Positions 25,601 through 37,492 of a stretch of DNA of 64,000 bases are shown here, piece by piece. Position 1 is the stretch's first letter, and each line of letters begins with the position of its first letter. The notes beneath the pieces are model-generated. The model was not told where the DNA came from, did not search any database, and was given only the letters and a program-made list of their open reading frames with translations. The stretch covers positions 32,515,501-32,579,500 of the forward strand of contig CM052356.1 in assembly GCA_028551475.1 (NCBI GenBank), read 5' to 3'. This DNA is from Casuarina equisetifolia (taxonomy: Eukaryota > Streptophyta > Magnoliopsida > Fagales > Casuarinaceae). The position numbers and the translations under genes are program-made.

Positions 25601-28600
25601 CATTGGAAAAATATATGGAAAACTAAATTATATTGCTGCTAAGAATCAGCTTTATCATTTTCTAGGTGATTTTCCTATTATCATGGATTTCATTAAAAAC
25701 TCTTTTTTTAAGCCATTGTATAGTTATCTTCTGCGTAAAAGTATGCTTTGTAACAATTTTTTTTTTTTTTTTCTTGATGAGTGTTATTAATTCTATCATA
25801 TTGAAGTCGCACTAAAATCCCTTTGCTTGCAGTGCATTGCATCCACTACTGTGGATGAATACAGGATGCATTTTGAGAAGGATAAAGCATTAGCAAGAAG
25901 ATTCCAGCCTGTTTGGATTGATGAGCCTAGCCAGGTTATTTCAATAATTGTATGTGGCTTAGCATATTTAGGGAGCCAGTTGGTATCTAACTTGATTAAA
26001 TATGTAAAAACTTCTCAGGACGATGCAGTGAGGATATTGTTGGGTCTGTGTGAAAAGTATGAGGCATATCACAAGTGCAGATTTACACTGGAAGCCATAA
26101 ATGCGGCTGTGCATCTGTCAGCCAAATATATATCTGATAGGTATCTTCCAGATAAAGCTATAGATCTCATTGATGAGGCAGGAAGTAGAGCTTGTATTGA
26201 AGCCTTCAAGAGGAAGAGAGAACAGCGGACACATATACTTTCAAAGTCACCTGATGATTACTGGCAAGAAATTAGATATGTTAAGGCTATGCATGAAATG
26301 GTAAGCAGAGTGTCCAAATAGATTGCTTAAATTTTTTTATGACGTACTTATAATACAAGTTTGTTTCTCTAATGCAAGCAGATCCTTGCAAGTAAGGAAT
26401 ATGATGGTGGGTCTAGCATGGATGATATCATTGATCTCGTCCAAAAAGTCTCTTTGCCTTCCACATTAGATGACGACGAGTATGACATTTGGCCCCCAAA
26501 ATATGTATGAAGTATGAAAATATTAGACCGCACCCCACAGGTGTTCATTTTGATACTGAACTGAATTCCTGCTTTGATTTTTCTCAGACCGATGGTGGTA
26601 GGACCAGACGATATAGCAGCTGTTGTTTCAGCGTGGTCTGGGATTCCAGTTCTGCAGCTTACTACTGATGACGGAAAGCTTTTGGTGGGTCTTGATGAGC
26701 AACTTAGGAGACAAGTTGTTGGTCAAGATGAGGCTGTTGCTGCTATTTCTCAAGCTCTCAAGAGATTCCATGTTGGCCTGAAAGATCCCAACAGAGCATT
26801 GGCAGTGCTGCTGTTTTGCGGCCCAACTGGGGTTGGCAAAACTGGATTGGCAAAAGCTTTGGCAGCTTGCTATTTTGGATCAGTAAGACATCAAACTATG
26901 CTTCCCTCTCTTACACGCACACACTATGGAGGCGATTGCGCACAAACACAGTCTATGTACATCTTCTGTTCAGGGTATTGACATGGATATAACTTCTCTT
27001 GGAGATAACTTCTCTGTTTGTAGGTGAATAGAATTATTTTTGAATTGTGTATACCATTCTCAGCTCAACAGAAGCTCAAAAAAATCAAAAATTTTAAAAA
27101 AGGAGAAAAGAGGGGAAAGGACGTCCCTTTCAACGTAGTTGAACACTAGTTCATCCTAGGAGCTTAAGCCATTGGATTCTGGACGAAATGTATATCTTTC
27201 TCCTACTTATTTCAGCATTCCTTTGATGAGGGAGTTCTCAGGCACACATGGAGTCCAACATTCTCGTTGAACTGAACTCCAACTTCACAAAGGATGTCCT
27301 TCCGAATTTTACTTTTTGATGTGTTACAAAAGTAAAGCAATAGGTCTTTATTTTAGTTATTCTGCTCACTGCACATTCGTGAGGATCCATATTACTTCAT
27401 TTGCATAACACCTAATGTGCTTTTCTATTCTTTTATCTCTTAGTTTCTACAAATGACAGCAAAAAGTAAGCAAGAAAATGGAATGTGTCGTATTGCAAGT
27501 AGTTAACAATAATTTGCTCTTTCCTTAAAATTGGACTGTTTTATGGGACGCATAGAGAATATGAGTGTGCTTGGAAACTAGGATTAAAAAAGTTATGTCA
27601 CTGCAGAAGGGACTCTCAACACCAGGCATGATGGTAATCGTAGTGAAGGAAAATTATTCGGTCTAATCAGGGCTACACTTAGGCAGAATTTTGTAGCTTT
27701 GAAATTCTAAAGAATATTAGGAGAGTACGTAGTAGCTTATATCAGGCTTGGAATGATTTTATTGCGAAAGGTTGGAAGTGGCTGGATTCAGAAGCGACTG
27801 CAGGATCTTTCCAGGAGCAGGTATTTTGAGCATCTAGGCTGGTGGATCTGAAGGTGAAAAAGAGCTAGAAATACGTAGGAATCTGCGTTGTCTGTGGAAT
27901 TAATAGATGAGTATGGCTTCTGGTGAGGAAGGAAGAAATTAAGATCTGGTTTGTCACTGTTATCTGTTAATGAATAACTGTAGCTGGTCTGGGGTTTAAT
28001 TGATTTGAAACAAGTCAACGGTGGGCTGTATTAGATTTATATCCTATAGATTTGATGGTTATTTGCGAGATTCAAAGGTACATTGATAGATTTGGAGGGT
28101 TCAGGCGAGTTCTTTAGGGTCTCTGTTCAAGATATTGAACTCAATAATTCTATCCCATCACACCTAGGATTTCGGAGACTTTGACTTGATGGACAACTAG
28201 ACCCAAATTAATAAACCCAAAAATAAGATCCCGATGATAAAGCAAAACTCAAATTAAGATCGACAGACCACAAGCACAGTCCATGTTTGGAAAATGTGGA
28301 AATTACGGGAGCAGTTGTGCTTAAATTGAAGTAAATACAAGTAATGCTAAACCAAGAACAGCTAAAGGACAGCTAAAGGAGGCTTATATTTCACCTGGTC
28401 AAGCAATAAGAATATGGACCAAATTTTTAGGACAAGGGACCGCAAAAGGTTTTCTGCTCAAAACTTGATGTATTTCTATGATGTCTATCTCACAAGAGTT
28501 TCTAGGTCAACTTTTAGACTAGATTAAGAATTTTAACCATCCAGGGCTTTACAAATGATGCCATTATCGCTGTGCATTCCAATCTTTTTTTCTTTTTTTT

Positions 28601-30131
28601 TTTTGTATTCTATTTTTTGTAATCTGGCATTGTTGTTGCAGGAAGCAGCAATGATCAGATTGGATATGAGTGAATATATGGAACGGCATTCAGTGGCCAA
28701 ATTAATAGGCTCTCCCCCAGGTTATGTTGGCTATGGAGAGGGAGGCACTCTTACAGAAGCTATTAGAAGACGACCTTTCACAGTGGTATTGCTTGATGAG
28801 ATAGAGAAAGCCCAACCGGATACATTAAACATTCTCCACCAATTGTTTGAAGGGGGTCACGTTTCTGATTCTCAGGTTCGTACCTGCTGCTGTGCACTAG
28901 TACATTCAATAAGAAAATTGTAGAAATAAATCGTAGTAATCAAAGAGTGCACTTGACTTATGATTGATAGAAGGAAAAAGTGTGACTCTGGTTATGCATT
29001 GGAATTAAAAGGAGAAAAAGAACTTTAAAATGGGATTTTTCGTTAATCAAGTTTTGTGTAAGGTTTTTTTCTTTGTAGATTGTCAGAGTATTCGGCTTCT
29101 TATCCCTTAAGACTTGATTTGACTGACAGGGACGAAGGGTGTCATTTAAGAATGCATTGGTTGTGATGACCTCGAATGTAGGTTCTACTGCCATTGCTGC
29201 AGGTAGACAATGCTCCATCGGTTTCTTGACTGCTGTAGATAAGTCAGCTTCATACGCTGGAATGAAAGCGATGGTAATTGACGAACTCAAGGCATACTTT
29301 TGTCCAGAGTTCCTCAACAGGATAGATGAAGTTGTTGTGTTTCGTCCCCTTCAAAAGGCTCAGGTGTGTAGCCTTCCTCGGTTTGCTAGCTCCAGTACTG
29401 GTATTAGAGGACTGTCTTTTCTCTGTTGTCTCTAACTTTAATGATTTAAAAGTCATGCATCGAAGAATTCTTTCTTTCAAATAAAAGAACACACAGAGAG
29501 ACACACAAGAATATAGTGATTAACTAGGTTTAAAATTTGAGTTGTCCCGGACAAGGGCCTGCAGTTCCTTTTTTTTTTTTTTTGGGGGGGGGGGGGGGGT
29601 TGGAGGGGGTGTGGATGGGATCTGCAGTATTTAGTTCCTTTATTAGAGGAGCAACTTAGTTAATTTCCCAAGGAGGTGAAGTAATGTTACTGAACTTTAA
29701 CTTAAAGAAGCTGCTTGCCTACATTCTAGCTCTCCCAGGGTTATGGTATAGACGAGTCCATTGGAGAGTGGTACTGAATCGTTCTGAGTGTTAAATTCAT
29801 GTTTATCCATTTATTCCAGATGCTCGAGATTTTTAATCTGATGCTCCAAGAGGTTAAGCAAAGGCTCATGTCTCTAGGAATTTATTTGGAGGTATCCGAA
29901 TCAGTTAAAAATCTTGTCTGCCAACAGGGCTATGACCAGATGTACGGTGCCCGGGCTTTGAGGAGAGCTGTTACTTTAACAATTGAGGATGTCTTGAGTG
30001 AAGCGATCCTTTCTGGAGATTACAAACCCGGTGATACAGCAGCCATTGATTTGGATGCTACTGGAAATCCATTTGTTATTAATCTATCAGATAGGAGTCA
30101 CCAAGTATCTGATTCAACATCCACATTGTAG
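22640..30131 (+). CDS. CLPD: ClpD / ERD1 chloroplast AAA+ chaperone (left copy)
   Basis: Twelve exons: 22640-23424, 23636-23796, 23880-24109, 24218-24326, 24406-24536, 25833-25934, 26019-26300, 26382-26479, 26588-26882, 28642-28875, 29130-29363, 29820-30131. Phases close to 990 residues. A Ser-rich transit-like N-terminus carries two histidine runs (about residues 29-59). The Clp-N domain spans about 126-262. AAA-1 has Walker A GESGVGKT (365-372) and Walker B ILFIDEVH (about 432-439). AAA-2 has Walker A GPTGVGKT (711-718), Walker [11 protein letters not shown] (about 779-788), FLNRIDE as arginine finger and YGARALRR as sensor 2. ClpD is a Hsp100 unfoldase feeding stromal proteins to the ClpP/R protease and is senescence- and drought-induced in Arabidopsis (ERD1). 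The family is usually about 945 residues; the excess is mostly the N-terminus. All key ATPase residues are present. ClpC is excluded by the ClpD-like spacer ([13 protein letters not shown]) and C-terminus. An identical copy lies at 44256-51746. Confidence 0.94.
22757..22778. repeat. CAT triplet run encoding poly-histidine in the ClpD transit region
   Basis: An uninterrupted CAT run codes for eight histidines in the predicted transit peptide, with a shorter His stretch nearby. It is a likely hotspot of length variation, yet both arms have the same length. Confidence 0.8.
26883..28641 (+). other. Long ClpD intron 9
   Basis: A 1.76-kb intron bounded by GTAAGA and TTGCAG separates the second Walker A exon from the following AAA-2 exon. 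The middle (about 27600-28020) has a less AT-rich composition than the rest and may be an old insertion, but I recognise nothing in it. Confidence 0.6.
29569..29599. repeat. T15-G16 homopolymer tract
   Basis: A T run followed directly by a G run in the last ClpD intron. The mirror copy (44788-44817) has one fewer G/C base, which explains the step in the mirror sum from 74386 to 74387. Confidence 0.9.
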
Positions 30132-30460
30132 TTAGTCTGTAACTCGACTTATTGATCAAGCTTGATCAACCATGAAGAAGAAGTAAATTTTAAACGCTAT
30201 CCCCGAGGATAAAATCCAAGATATGCAGATATGTGTCAAGCTTGATAAACTATTTAGAAGTAAGCTTAATAGCTAGCCACGGGAAAAAGCCCACAGAAAC
30301 TGAATAAAAAAAACACTCATGATTAAACAGCAATGAAGCATCGATATGCATAGTTGTCACTAAAAACTGTTTAATCTTTTTCTTTTTTTAAAAAAAAAGA
30401 TGCACTTTTTTAAGTAAACATAGACCTGATTCTAGGAGATACTGCTAGAAAAGGGCTTAC
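30132..30460. other. ClpD 3' flank and tail-to-tail junction with MUS81
   Basis: Probably the ClpD 3' UTR followed by short AT-rich sequence. The next MUS81 exon expected for the family (the region after the conserved VEGD) is not found here. The MUS81 copy therefore appears cut off at its 3' end. Confidence 0.5.
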
Positions 30461-31063
30461 GTTGTTTTCAGACTCTCTGCAGCTTTAGAAGAATTTTGGT
30501 CTCCCTCCACAATATATAGTAGCTTCTTAAGCCCACAACTCTTACAATATGCAATGTGACATCAAAAAATGTCGTAATGATAATGAGAATCATAAGCCAA
30601 AGATGAACTGGAACAATATATTCACACCTTTTCTCTAACACTTTAACATTTTCTAACAGAAAATGAAACTCAATTTTCTCCTTCAGTACCTCTAACATAG
30701 TCTCAGAAAAAAAAAAAAAAAAAGCAGCAAGAGTCTCTCAAAAAGAATTGATTGTTTTGTATCCTTAAATATCTGGTCAAAATTTCAAACATCTTATAAA
30801 AAGACTAAATAATATGATATTCTACCACGATTGTGCCAAGAATAAAATGCACAAATACATTCACACTACAAATGTTGGTGAAACCAATGTGTAAGTTACC
30901 AATTCAAAGTAACTCATACATTTTTAAAAAATGAGGATAATACTTATTTTATTACATGCAGCTTTATAGTTCGAGTATGATAGATTCAAGACCCAATCCA
31001 AACTGAGCATAAATGCAACAACTTCATTCATTTTTTAGTGGAAACAGTTTAATATAGAGTTTT

Positions 31064-31290
31064 TAAGGACGTTGGCCTCCAAGGCTGCAGAGAACTAACC
31101 ACCAGAATTTCCATGATAAGTAGTTAGGCACGATCTAACCATGAGTGTGGCTGTAGAACCACCCAGCCACAACCATGGAGGTTTACCTACCTATCATCCA
31201 GCTCACGACCGCACTGGACACAAGGTCAGTCCTCCGCAGCTGTGCAGGCTGATCTTCATGGCATCCAATGCATGCCCTCGATAGGTCACC
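31064..31290. other. GC-richer patch of unknown origin
   Basis: About 225 bases inside the MUS81 intron have clearly higher GC content than the surroundings and several short inverted words such as GGCTGTAGAACCACCC followed by AGCCACAACC. It is not recognisable as a gene, tRNA or known SINE. The mirror copy is at 43097-43323. Confidence 0.4.
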
Positions 31291-32353
31291 TTTTTTACTC
31301 CCTTTTTTTTTTTTTAAACCACATTTGTAATTCGATAGGCATATTCATGTTTCTAAGTCACTTCTATTATTTATCTTATGGAAAAGTAGATAGAAGTCTC
31401 ACTTCTAAATTATCTAAACTTTAGTTTCAAATTTGTCAAAATTTGACATATCCTCTATTCTAACTAATAAACTAAATTTTTTTAAAAAAAATTATAAATT
31501 TTCAAGTTTCTTGAGAAAGGAAATTTCAAATGCTCTATTCAAATATTCTCACAACAATCACAACAATAAAATTTTATGACATAATGATACATGAGCAACT
31601 ATGCCAACCAAGCTAATGGCCCAACCTATATGTTGAGTGTCTTAGCAAGTACATATTTGGGCCACAACGTGATCCAATAGGTCCAAGAAGCCCAAACTTG
31701 AAAAACATCCCAAAGATTTTCTAAGAATTTTGATATGTTTAAAATTCTTTAACTGTTGTTTTAAGGTTTTTAAATTGTTAAGGTTCTTAATTATATAAAT
31801 CATATCCCTAATTTGTTAGTTGTAAGGAACCCTTTGGAGATCATAAAGAATTTCATTTTATCCAACTTTGACTTTTAAATTTCATGCTCTTACTTTTCCA
31901 ACCTTTTACATTCCAATCATTTTAATTCCTGCACTTAATTACTGTCTTTATATTTCAATAGTTTAAATTCCAGCTTTACCATTCTGACACTTTAGATTTA
32001 TGAACTTTCAGTTGTTATTTCATTCCAGCCTCTCTATAATCCATAATCTCTCTCCATTGCCCATCGCGAAATACATCACGTAAAATCAAGTGTCATATAT
32101 GAATATATACACTCCCACACATGCATGACTATACAAGTAACATTTAATACCAAAACCAAATACTAAGAATAAGAATTAGTACCAACAGCCTTAATCTTTT
32201 ATCATTGTAGCGATTATCCCTGATTGAGCTGCATAAGTCATCAACTTTCTTCCTCTCAACAATAAAATCGAGTACATGTTCACTGCCAACATATTTATGG
32301 CTAGCTATCCAAATCGCATCTCCAACCACTAACTGCCTAACCTGCAGAAGATT

Positions 32354-32355
<2 letters not shown>

Positions 32356-32401
<46 letters not shown>
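32356..32401. repeat. (AT)n microsatellite
   Basis: About 45 bp of AT dinucleotides directly outside the MUS81 exon acceptor. The mirror tract at 41985-42031 is 2 bp shorter, the only length difference found in the inner part of the arms. Confidence 0.9.
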
Positions 32402-32405
<4 letters not shown>

Positions 32406-33241
32406 CATTGTTGCCACCAGGTCAAACAACTAATACCCCACCAAACTTGGGAGCATATGATTTACAAAAGCTCAGAACTAAGGCAAGGTACATGAATCAA
32501 TAAGTGCAAGCATATGATAACATATAAATATACATGTGGATGCAAATCTGCACAGGAAATTTTGGATTTTGCACAAATATGCTTAAAGATACATCCCTGT
32601 CAATTTGTGTCAGGAAAATAATATACATGAAGCTATGCCTCCAGGTCACATGAATGATGCTACGTTTTGACAAACCACCAAATTGAAATCCAGAGATGGA
32701 TGCATAGGTTTAGAGTAAAAGCTGAGACTTATATTCCAATTTGAACCCTTCCTAAAAATTTATAATTCTCAAGCCCTGTGCTGTTAGAAATTTTTAGAAA
32801 GTGATTCTTTCGTGACATTTTGATTCACGAATGACCCTAGAACCACGAAATTGCAAGCCATGACAAGAGTAGATGCTTAAAGCTCTCTAATGTCTACAGT
32901 ATCATGTAAAAGTTCTAATAGAAAACTACTTTACATCAAAAGTCAAAGGATAATTACACAGACCTCTCTAAGCCATTAAATAAAGAAATCACTCCTAAAT
33001 GTTACACTTAATACTGGCCATTTTAAATGAAAATTTTTGATACAACATAGCAAAGTGTGTCAAAACAACACTAGATCAAAAGGTAAAACAACATGCAGGA
33101 ATATGTGAATGTTTTGTATAAGATTTATGTATGTATATCACTTCACATTAGGTGATAAGGGCAAAGGAATCCAAAGAACTCACCTCTATTTTGATTTTGA
33201 ATTGACTACAAACATTCTTAGTAATTCTTCTGGATGTTGAA

Positions 33242-34803
33242 CTAAAAATCACAATAAATCAACTTAATCAAAACCCTTCCATTCACCAGTAAAGACAATC
33301 CACTAAGAATAAAGAGCAACAATAGCACCAGAAGTTACAAAACCAGCAACAAGCCCTCCACCATACCCAATCCCCAACTAAATGGAAGATAATAGTTTTT
33401 GGACCATCCCTTAAGAACTAAATTTCAAGAAGGATAAATTTGATACACAAATTCAGCTTCTCTAAATTGCAGAGAAAAGAAAAAGACAAAACTTCTCTAC
33501 AATGATTTCTGATTTAAAGTCAAAGATTTTCAATGTATTCTTTCATGGCCTAATCCATTCTTAATATCACAATTAGTAGTCTACAAGACAGAACATTCTT
33601 GGGTAAAAAGCATGTACATATATCCTTTAAGGTTTTGGAGAATGATCAAACTCTGATGGAAAAAGAACAAAAAAGTGAATAAAAACTACAAATAAAACTA
33701 ACCAATGGTATTGCAAAATTATATGAAATATTTGTACTAAAAGAACACTAGCTCTACTAGATTTTTTCTTTAATTAGATTTGATTACCAACAAAGTTATC
33801 ATGTTTTGGTAAAGAATCACCTAATTTCTTGCAATGTTGACCAACTTTACCAAAATAATACATATTACTTATAATTTCTCTCATTTTACTATAATTCAAG
33901 ACAATTTGGCTTTTGTTCAGCTATAATATTTTGCAATTATATAGACAATTCTTTTAGCGTTCAAAAAGTCTTCATTAAAAGGTATAGATAAAAATTCATT
34001 CAATGCAGATAGTATAGCATGGAACTGAGAAATTGAATATTGATAACCGTGTGGTTATAATGCTGGTAAAAGTTTTAAAAATCATAAAAATCATACAAAC
34101 AACAATAGCACCGGTAGAAGTTTTAAAAATCAATCAAATTGGAGTTTTTAATAGAATTCTAGTACAAAGGACCTTTAGAAAGATTGCAAGGGTGCATTAG
34201 CATCCTCCCTTCAGATGGCTCCACCCCTATACTCTTTTTCTGAAAACTCTTTGAAAACTCTTTTTCTGTTCATGATCAATTCATAATAAAAAATTGAGAT
34301 TGATTTTTATCCAGACCTTGCTGTACGTACGTGACCCAAATCGTACGTTGTCCTGCAAAGTAAGACTATCATGTCTGCATTTCCTATTCAGCTTTCTATG
34401 AATTTATTATTTTAATAAGATTCTGCATTCAACGATGTTTAATGGCCTTCACGTCTATCATTTCTTTAAAGGTAATGTAGCGGGTTATGCCTTCAATTTA
34501 ATTGATAGTTGCAGTTTTCTTTTTGTTTCCTTTGCAATGTTTCTCCTTTTTTGGGGTTCCTCTCCAAATTTAGGGTTTTTATTCCTTTTACACTGTTGTG
34601 TAAACTTTGTAATTCATATCTAGGTTAAGTTTTGTGGCCTATAGGAGGCCTCTATTAAACCTCATTTTTTCGTTGAAATTGTTAAGCTCACTACAGAGTT
34701 ATCTAAAAAAGAAAAAGAAAAAAAAAAGAGATTTATTCGTTCCTTTTTTGTGGCATTCACGAATTCAATGAGGAAAGTTGTCTCTTTCTCTGCTGCATCA
34801 GTA
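33242..34803. other. AT-rich non-coding stretch spanning the MUS81 internal breakpoint
   Basis: No gene is seen. MUS81 sequence changes orientation between 33242 (nuclease exons, minus strand) and 35178 (middle exons, plus strand), so an inversion or deletion junction must lie in or near this stretch. I cannot place it more precisely by eye. Confidence 0.5.
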
Positions 34804-35172
34804 TTAAGTGAAATGCTGACTTACCTGTAGCACCTGTCATTTAATTGGAGCATGTCAAGGCATTATTGCAATGAACATTCAATGTAACTTGACATGCCTG
34901 TTTCACTCGTGGGCCACAATCTTGGTCTGTCAATTCTGCTAGTTTGTACAGTTGCCGGTTGCTGATTTATGCTGCCACCTGTTCTGTCTGTTAAGTGAAA
35001 CGCTGATTTACCTGTAGCGTCTGTTATTTAATTGGAGGATGTTTGCAATAAACGTTCAATGTAACATGACGTGCCAGTTTCACTTTTGGGCCACAGTCTT
35101 GGTCTGTCATTTCTGCAAGTTTGTATAGTTGTGGTTGCTGATTTATGCGGCCACTTGTACTGTCTGTTATGG
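34804..35172. repeat. Imperfect 187-bp tandem duplication upstream of a MUS81 exon (left copy)
   Basis: Two copies begin TTAAGTGAAAYGCTGA at 34804 and 34991 and share GGGCCACA, TTGGTCTGTCA and GCTGATTTATG blocks. They differ by many substitutions and small gaps, so this duplication is much older than the palindrome. The second copy ends just before the acceptor of the exon at 35178. Confidence 0.8.
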
Positions 35173-35177
35173 TGCAG

Positions 35178-36565
35178 GTACATGCTAACACAAGAAGGTC
35201 AGGAAGTAGCACGTGAATGAATCATGAGGTCTGGTTTAGCTGATCCCGTAGAGGGCCTGGCTAATGCAGTAGGCTTTCTTGATGAGGTTGACACTGTATG
35301 CCAGCTCTGGATTCTGCTCAAACTGGCACGGATGAAGAGGTGGCATCTACATCAATGTTTTTAAGTTCGCGGAAGAAGTCAGTTGATGTTCCAGTTGAAT
35401 CACTTGAGAGGGTACATGTTAGGTTGCTTCTTGAAAAAATGATACTTCTACTGTGAGGTTAAATAATCCTGACAATGCCTTGGGGATGGAAGCATCACTC
35501 TCGACAAGCAGTGAGTGGGCAGTACATACCTAATCCCAAGATTTCTGCTTCATATGTTTTCTGTGAACACACACACTCTGTTCTCATCCTCCAGAAGCCT
35601 GGGGCCTGCTTTGCTCTGTTGACCGGCATTCATTACCGCCAATATGAATTCAGACTTTTTTTAATTATTAAGTCCCAGTATAACTAATTTTTATTTGCAG
35701 GATTTATGTTGTAGAGTCTATAAAAAGTACCCAAGAAACTAGATCCATTGGAAATTTGCTTTTTCAGGATGCTAAGCATTGGTGTTATCCTATTTGATTT
35801 GGAGAGGGGATTAAAATTTGCGGGATAGGGTTCATGTTCTTTACACATTGATAGAAAAGAAATTGCATTTTTGAAGGATAAACCACGCTGTCACTGATAA
35901 AGTAAACTAAGAACCATATTTCACTAGTAACTAGAATAAGGGTGACGAATCTTTATTTCTACCCGTCAAATCGTTCACGAAATGGAACATTCTTTTCCTG
36001 GGTAGAACAAGAAAATCAGCACAAGCCCCTCCATTGTCAAGGGTTTTAGCTCTTGGTAGGTGTTAATATGTCTTTTTTAGTCATAAGATATTCTAGTCTT
36101 TTGTTCTGAATGAACATAATTGTGGGCATAATGAAAGTAAAGTTATGTGTATCGAAACATAATAGTTATCATTAAATTTTCTTTAATTTTTGTTTAGAAA
36201 AAATTAATTGAAATCCTTCATAACTGTTATTTGGATTGTGGTCAACTTATTTGTCAATGGAATTTTGCAAAGACAAACACCTACCTCACTGTGCTACTCT
36301 CTTCTTGTTCCTGTTCCCTTTGTTCGTGATTTTCTTTTTCATTGTCAGCACAGCAGTGAACAGGATATTTATGGAATAATATGCAAGGTCACATTTATTC
36401 CTCTTTGTGGTGACAGTATCAATCATGTTCACAGTACCAAAATACCTCTTTGTAATGACTTGCTTCAATATATTTAATTTTTTAATTTACTGTCTTTTTC
36501 ACATTTCCCTTGCTGTGGTTTATGAACATGGGATACTCTAAGAAACAAGTTCTTGCTTCTTTTGC
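35178..36565 (+). pseudogene. MUS81: MUS81 fragment, winged-helix and following exon (left copy)
   Basis: Exon 35178-35411 reads YMLTQEGQEVARE, then a TGA where the family has Cys, then IMRSGLADPVEG. Past VDT the match continues in another frame (DSAQTGTDEEV, later DVPVESLER), indicating a frameshift. The next exon begins about 36519 (FMNMGYSKKQVLASFA) and is cut off at 36565, the end of the palindrome arm. Its acceptor reads CTGTGG where AG is expected, so it may also be lost. This order matches the MUS81 region between the N-terminal helix-hairpin-helix part and the nuclease domain. The intron between (35412-36518) holds nothing recognisable. With a stop, a frameshift and a truncation this copy cannot make MUS81. 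Confidence 0.82.
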
Positions 36566-37261
36566 AAAATTGGATGGTTACACTAAACAAGCAGTGGATG
36601 ATATCCCAACTGATGCTTCTGGTCGATCATTCCTTATAAAGATTCCGGGTGGCCGAGCTTTTTACTTTTGGTGCTCAGAGAAGTCAAGGCTTCTGGGAAT
36701 TGAGTTGATTGCAAAGGTATGAATAACTTTAATCATGCATGTGGTCAGACAATAATGTAAAGTGGGCTCATTATCTTGGGGTTGCCATCAATTTTTTTGT
36801 TGAAAGTCCTAATTCTCTGTTATTGTGAGTTTAATTTAATTTGAGGTGAAGATGGTGGTTTCTCGTGAAGATTCATGTTCAAGTTATGATATCCCTTGCT
36901 TGCACTCGTAAAGTTCTAATTTTTTTATTTTTTTTTCTGTTACTAATAACAGATGAAGGATTTAATCAAGAGGAAACCTTCTATTGCTGAATTAACTGGA
37001 ATAAGCGAGTCGCGTCTCAGCTGCTTCGCAACTCAGCTTCGTGCTTATCTTGTGGCAACAGTTGATAGCTCACAAGCAATTTCCCCAGGCTTACCTATTC
37101 TTCCCATGGATACCACCACTGAACAGTCGGGTGCATTTCAGAATGGACAGTTCTCCTCCCCATCATCTAAATCTGTGCGTTCCCGACACACAGGTGGCCC
37201 AGCAGTGAAATCAAATTCAGTTTATCAGGGTAGCCTGAGTCCAAGATCAAGTTCCTTTAAA

Positions 37262-37483
37262 GAAGGGGGCCTGCCCAGAAGCGCGGCTTCACTGAGGATT
37301 GCTTCTAGGGAAAAATTGCGCCGGCTAGGGGACATCCATATTTCAGCGGTTGACGATCTGACAAACACTTCATCAGTTACACCTGATTCATCCTCTTCAA
37401 ATGATTCTGAAAATGATAAGGATTCAGAAACCACCAGAAACATGCCGTTTTCCCCTTCAAGTTTTCTGGAATCACTAGGGAAA
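37262..37483 (+). repeat. First copy of 222-bp in-frame tandem duplication
   Basis: This segment recurs exactly at 37493-37714, with the 9-bp filler TTGACTGTT between the two. The period of 231 bp (77 codons) keeps the frame open. It encodes EGGLPRSAASLRIASREK and the following Ser/Asp-rich tail. Confidence 0.97.
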
Positions 37484-37492
37484 TTGACTGTT

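Larger units (their letters stand above)
30461..33241 (-). pseudogene. MUS81: MUS81 fragment, ERCC4 nuclease domain exons (left copy)
   Basis: Three exons on the minus strand match the structure-specific endonuclease MUS81. 33184-33241 reads RITKNVCSQFKIKIE. 32183-32341 begins VRQLVVGDAIWIASHK and contains the nuclease signature VLDFIVERKKVDDL. 30461-30540 reads SCGLKKLLYIVEGDQNSS. Splice sites are GT-AG with matching phases, and the ERKxxxD catalytic residues are preserved. MUS81 pairs with EME1 to cut recombination intermediates in the nucleus. Missing are the preceding exon with the conserved DDREQF motif, everything after VEGD, and the whole N-terminal half in this orientation. The MUS81 middle exons lie nearby but on the opposite strand (35178-36565). 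This is a gene fragment, not a functional gene. The introns (1.6 kb and 0.84 kb) are AT-rich. Confidence 0.85.
10386..36565 (+). repeat. Left arm of giant inverted repeat
   Basis: The reverse complement of this segment is found at 37824-64000. The match ends sharply at 36565/37824, where flanking bases diverge at once. The outer limit given here is only the mirror of the window end; the real boundary is outside or unknown. The arms differ by a G16/G15 run near 29584, a 2-bp length change in the (AT)n at 32356, a T/C difference at 12395/61991, and a few other substitutions, mostly in the retroelement. The arm carries the 3' part of TDP1, a Copia element, ClpD and MUS81 fragments. Confidence 0.98.

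Noticed and set aside
27788-28018. 76-residue frame in the long ClpD intron
   Set aside because: No recognisable motif, and it is antisense within an intron bounded by good splice sites.
36208-36477. 89-residue hydrophobic frame near the centre, mirrored at 37912-38181
   Set aside because: It lies in the MUS81 intron, lacks coding composition, and has no relation to the neighbouring exons.
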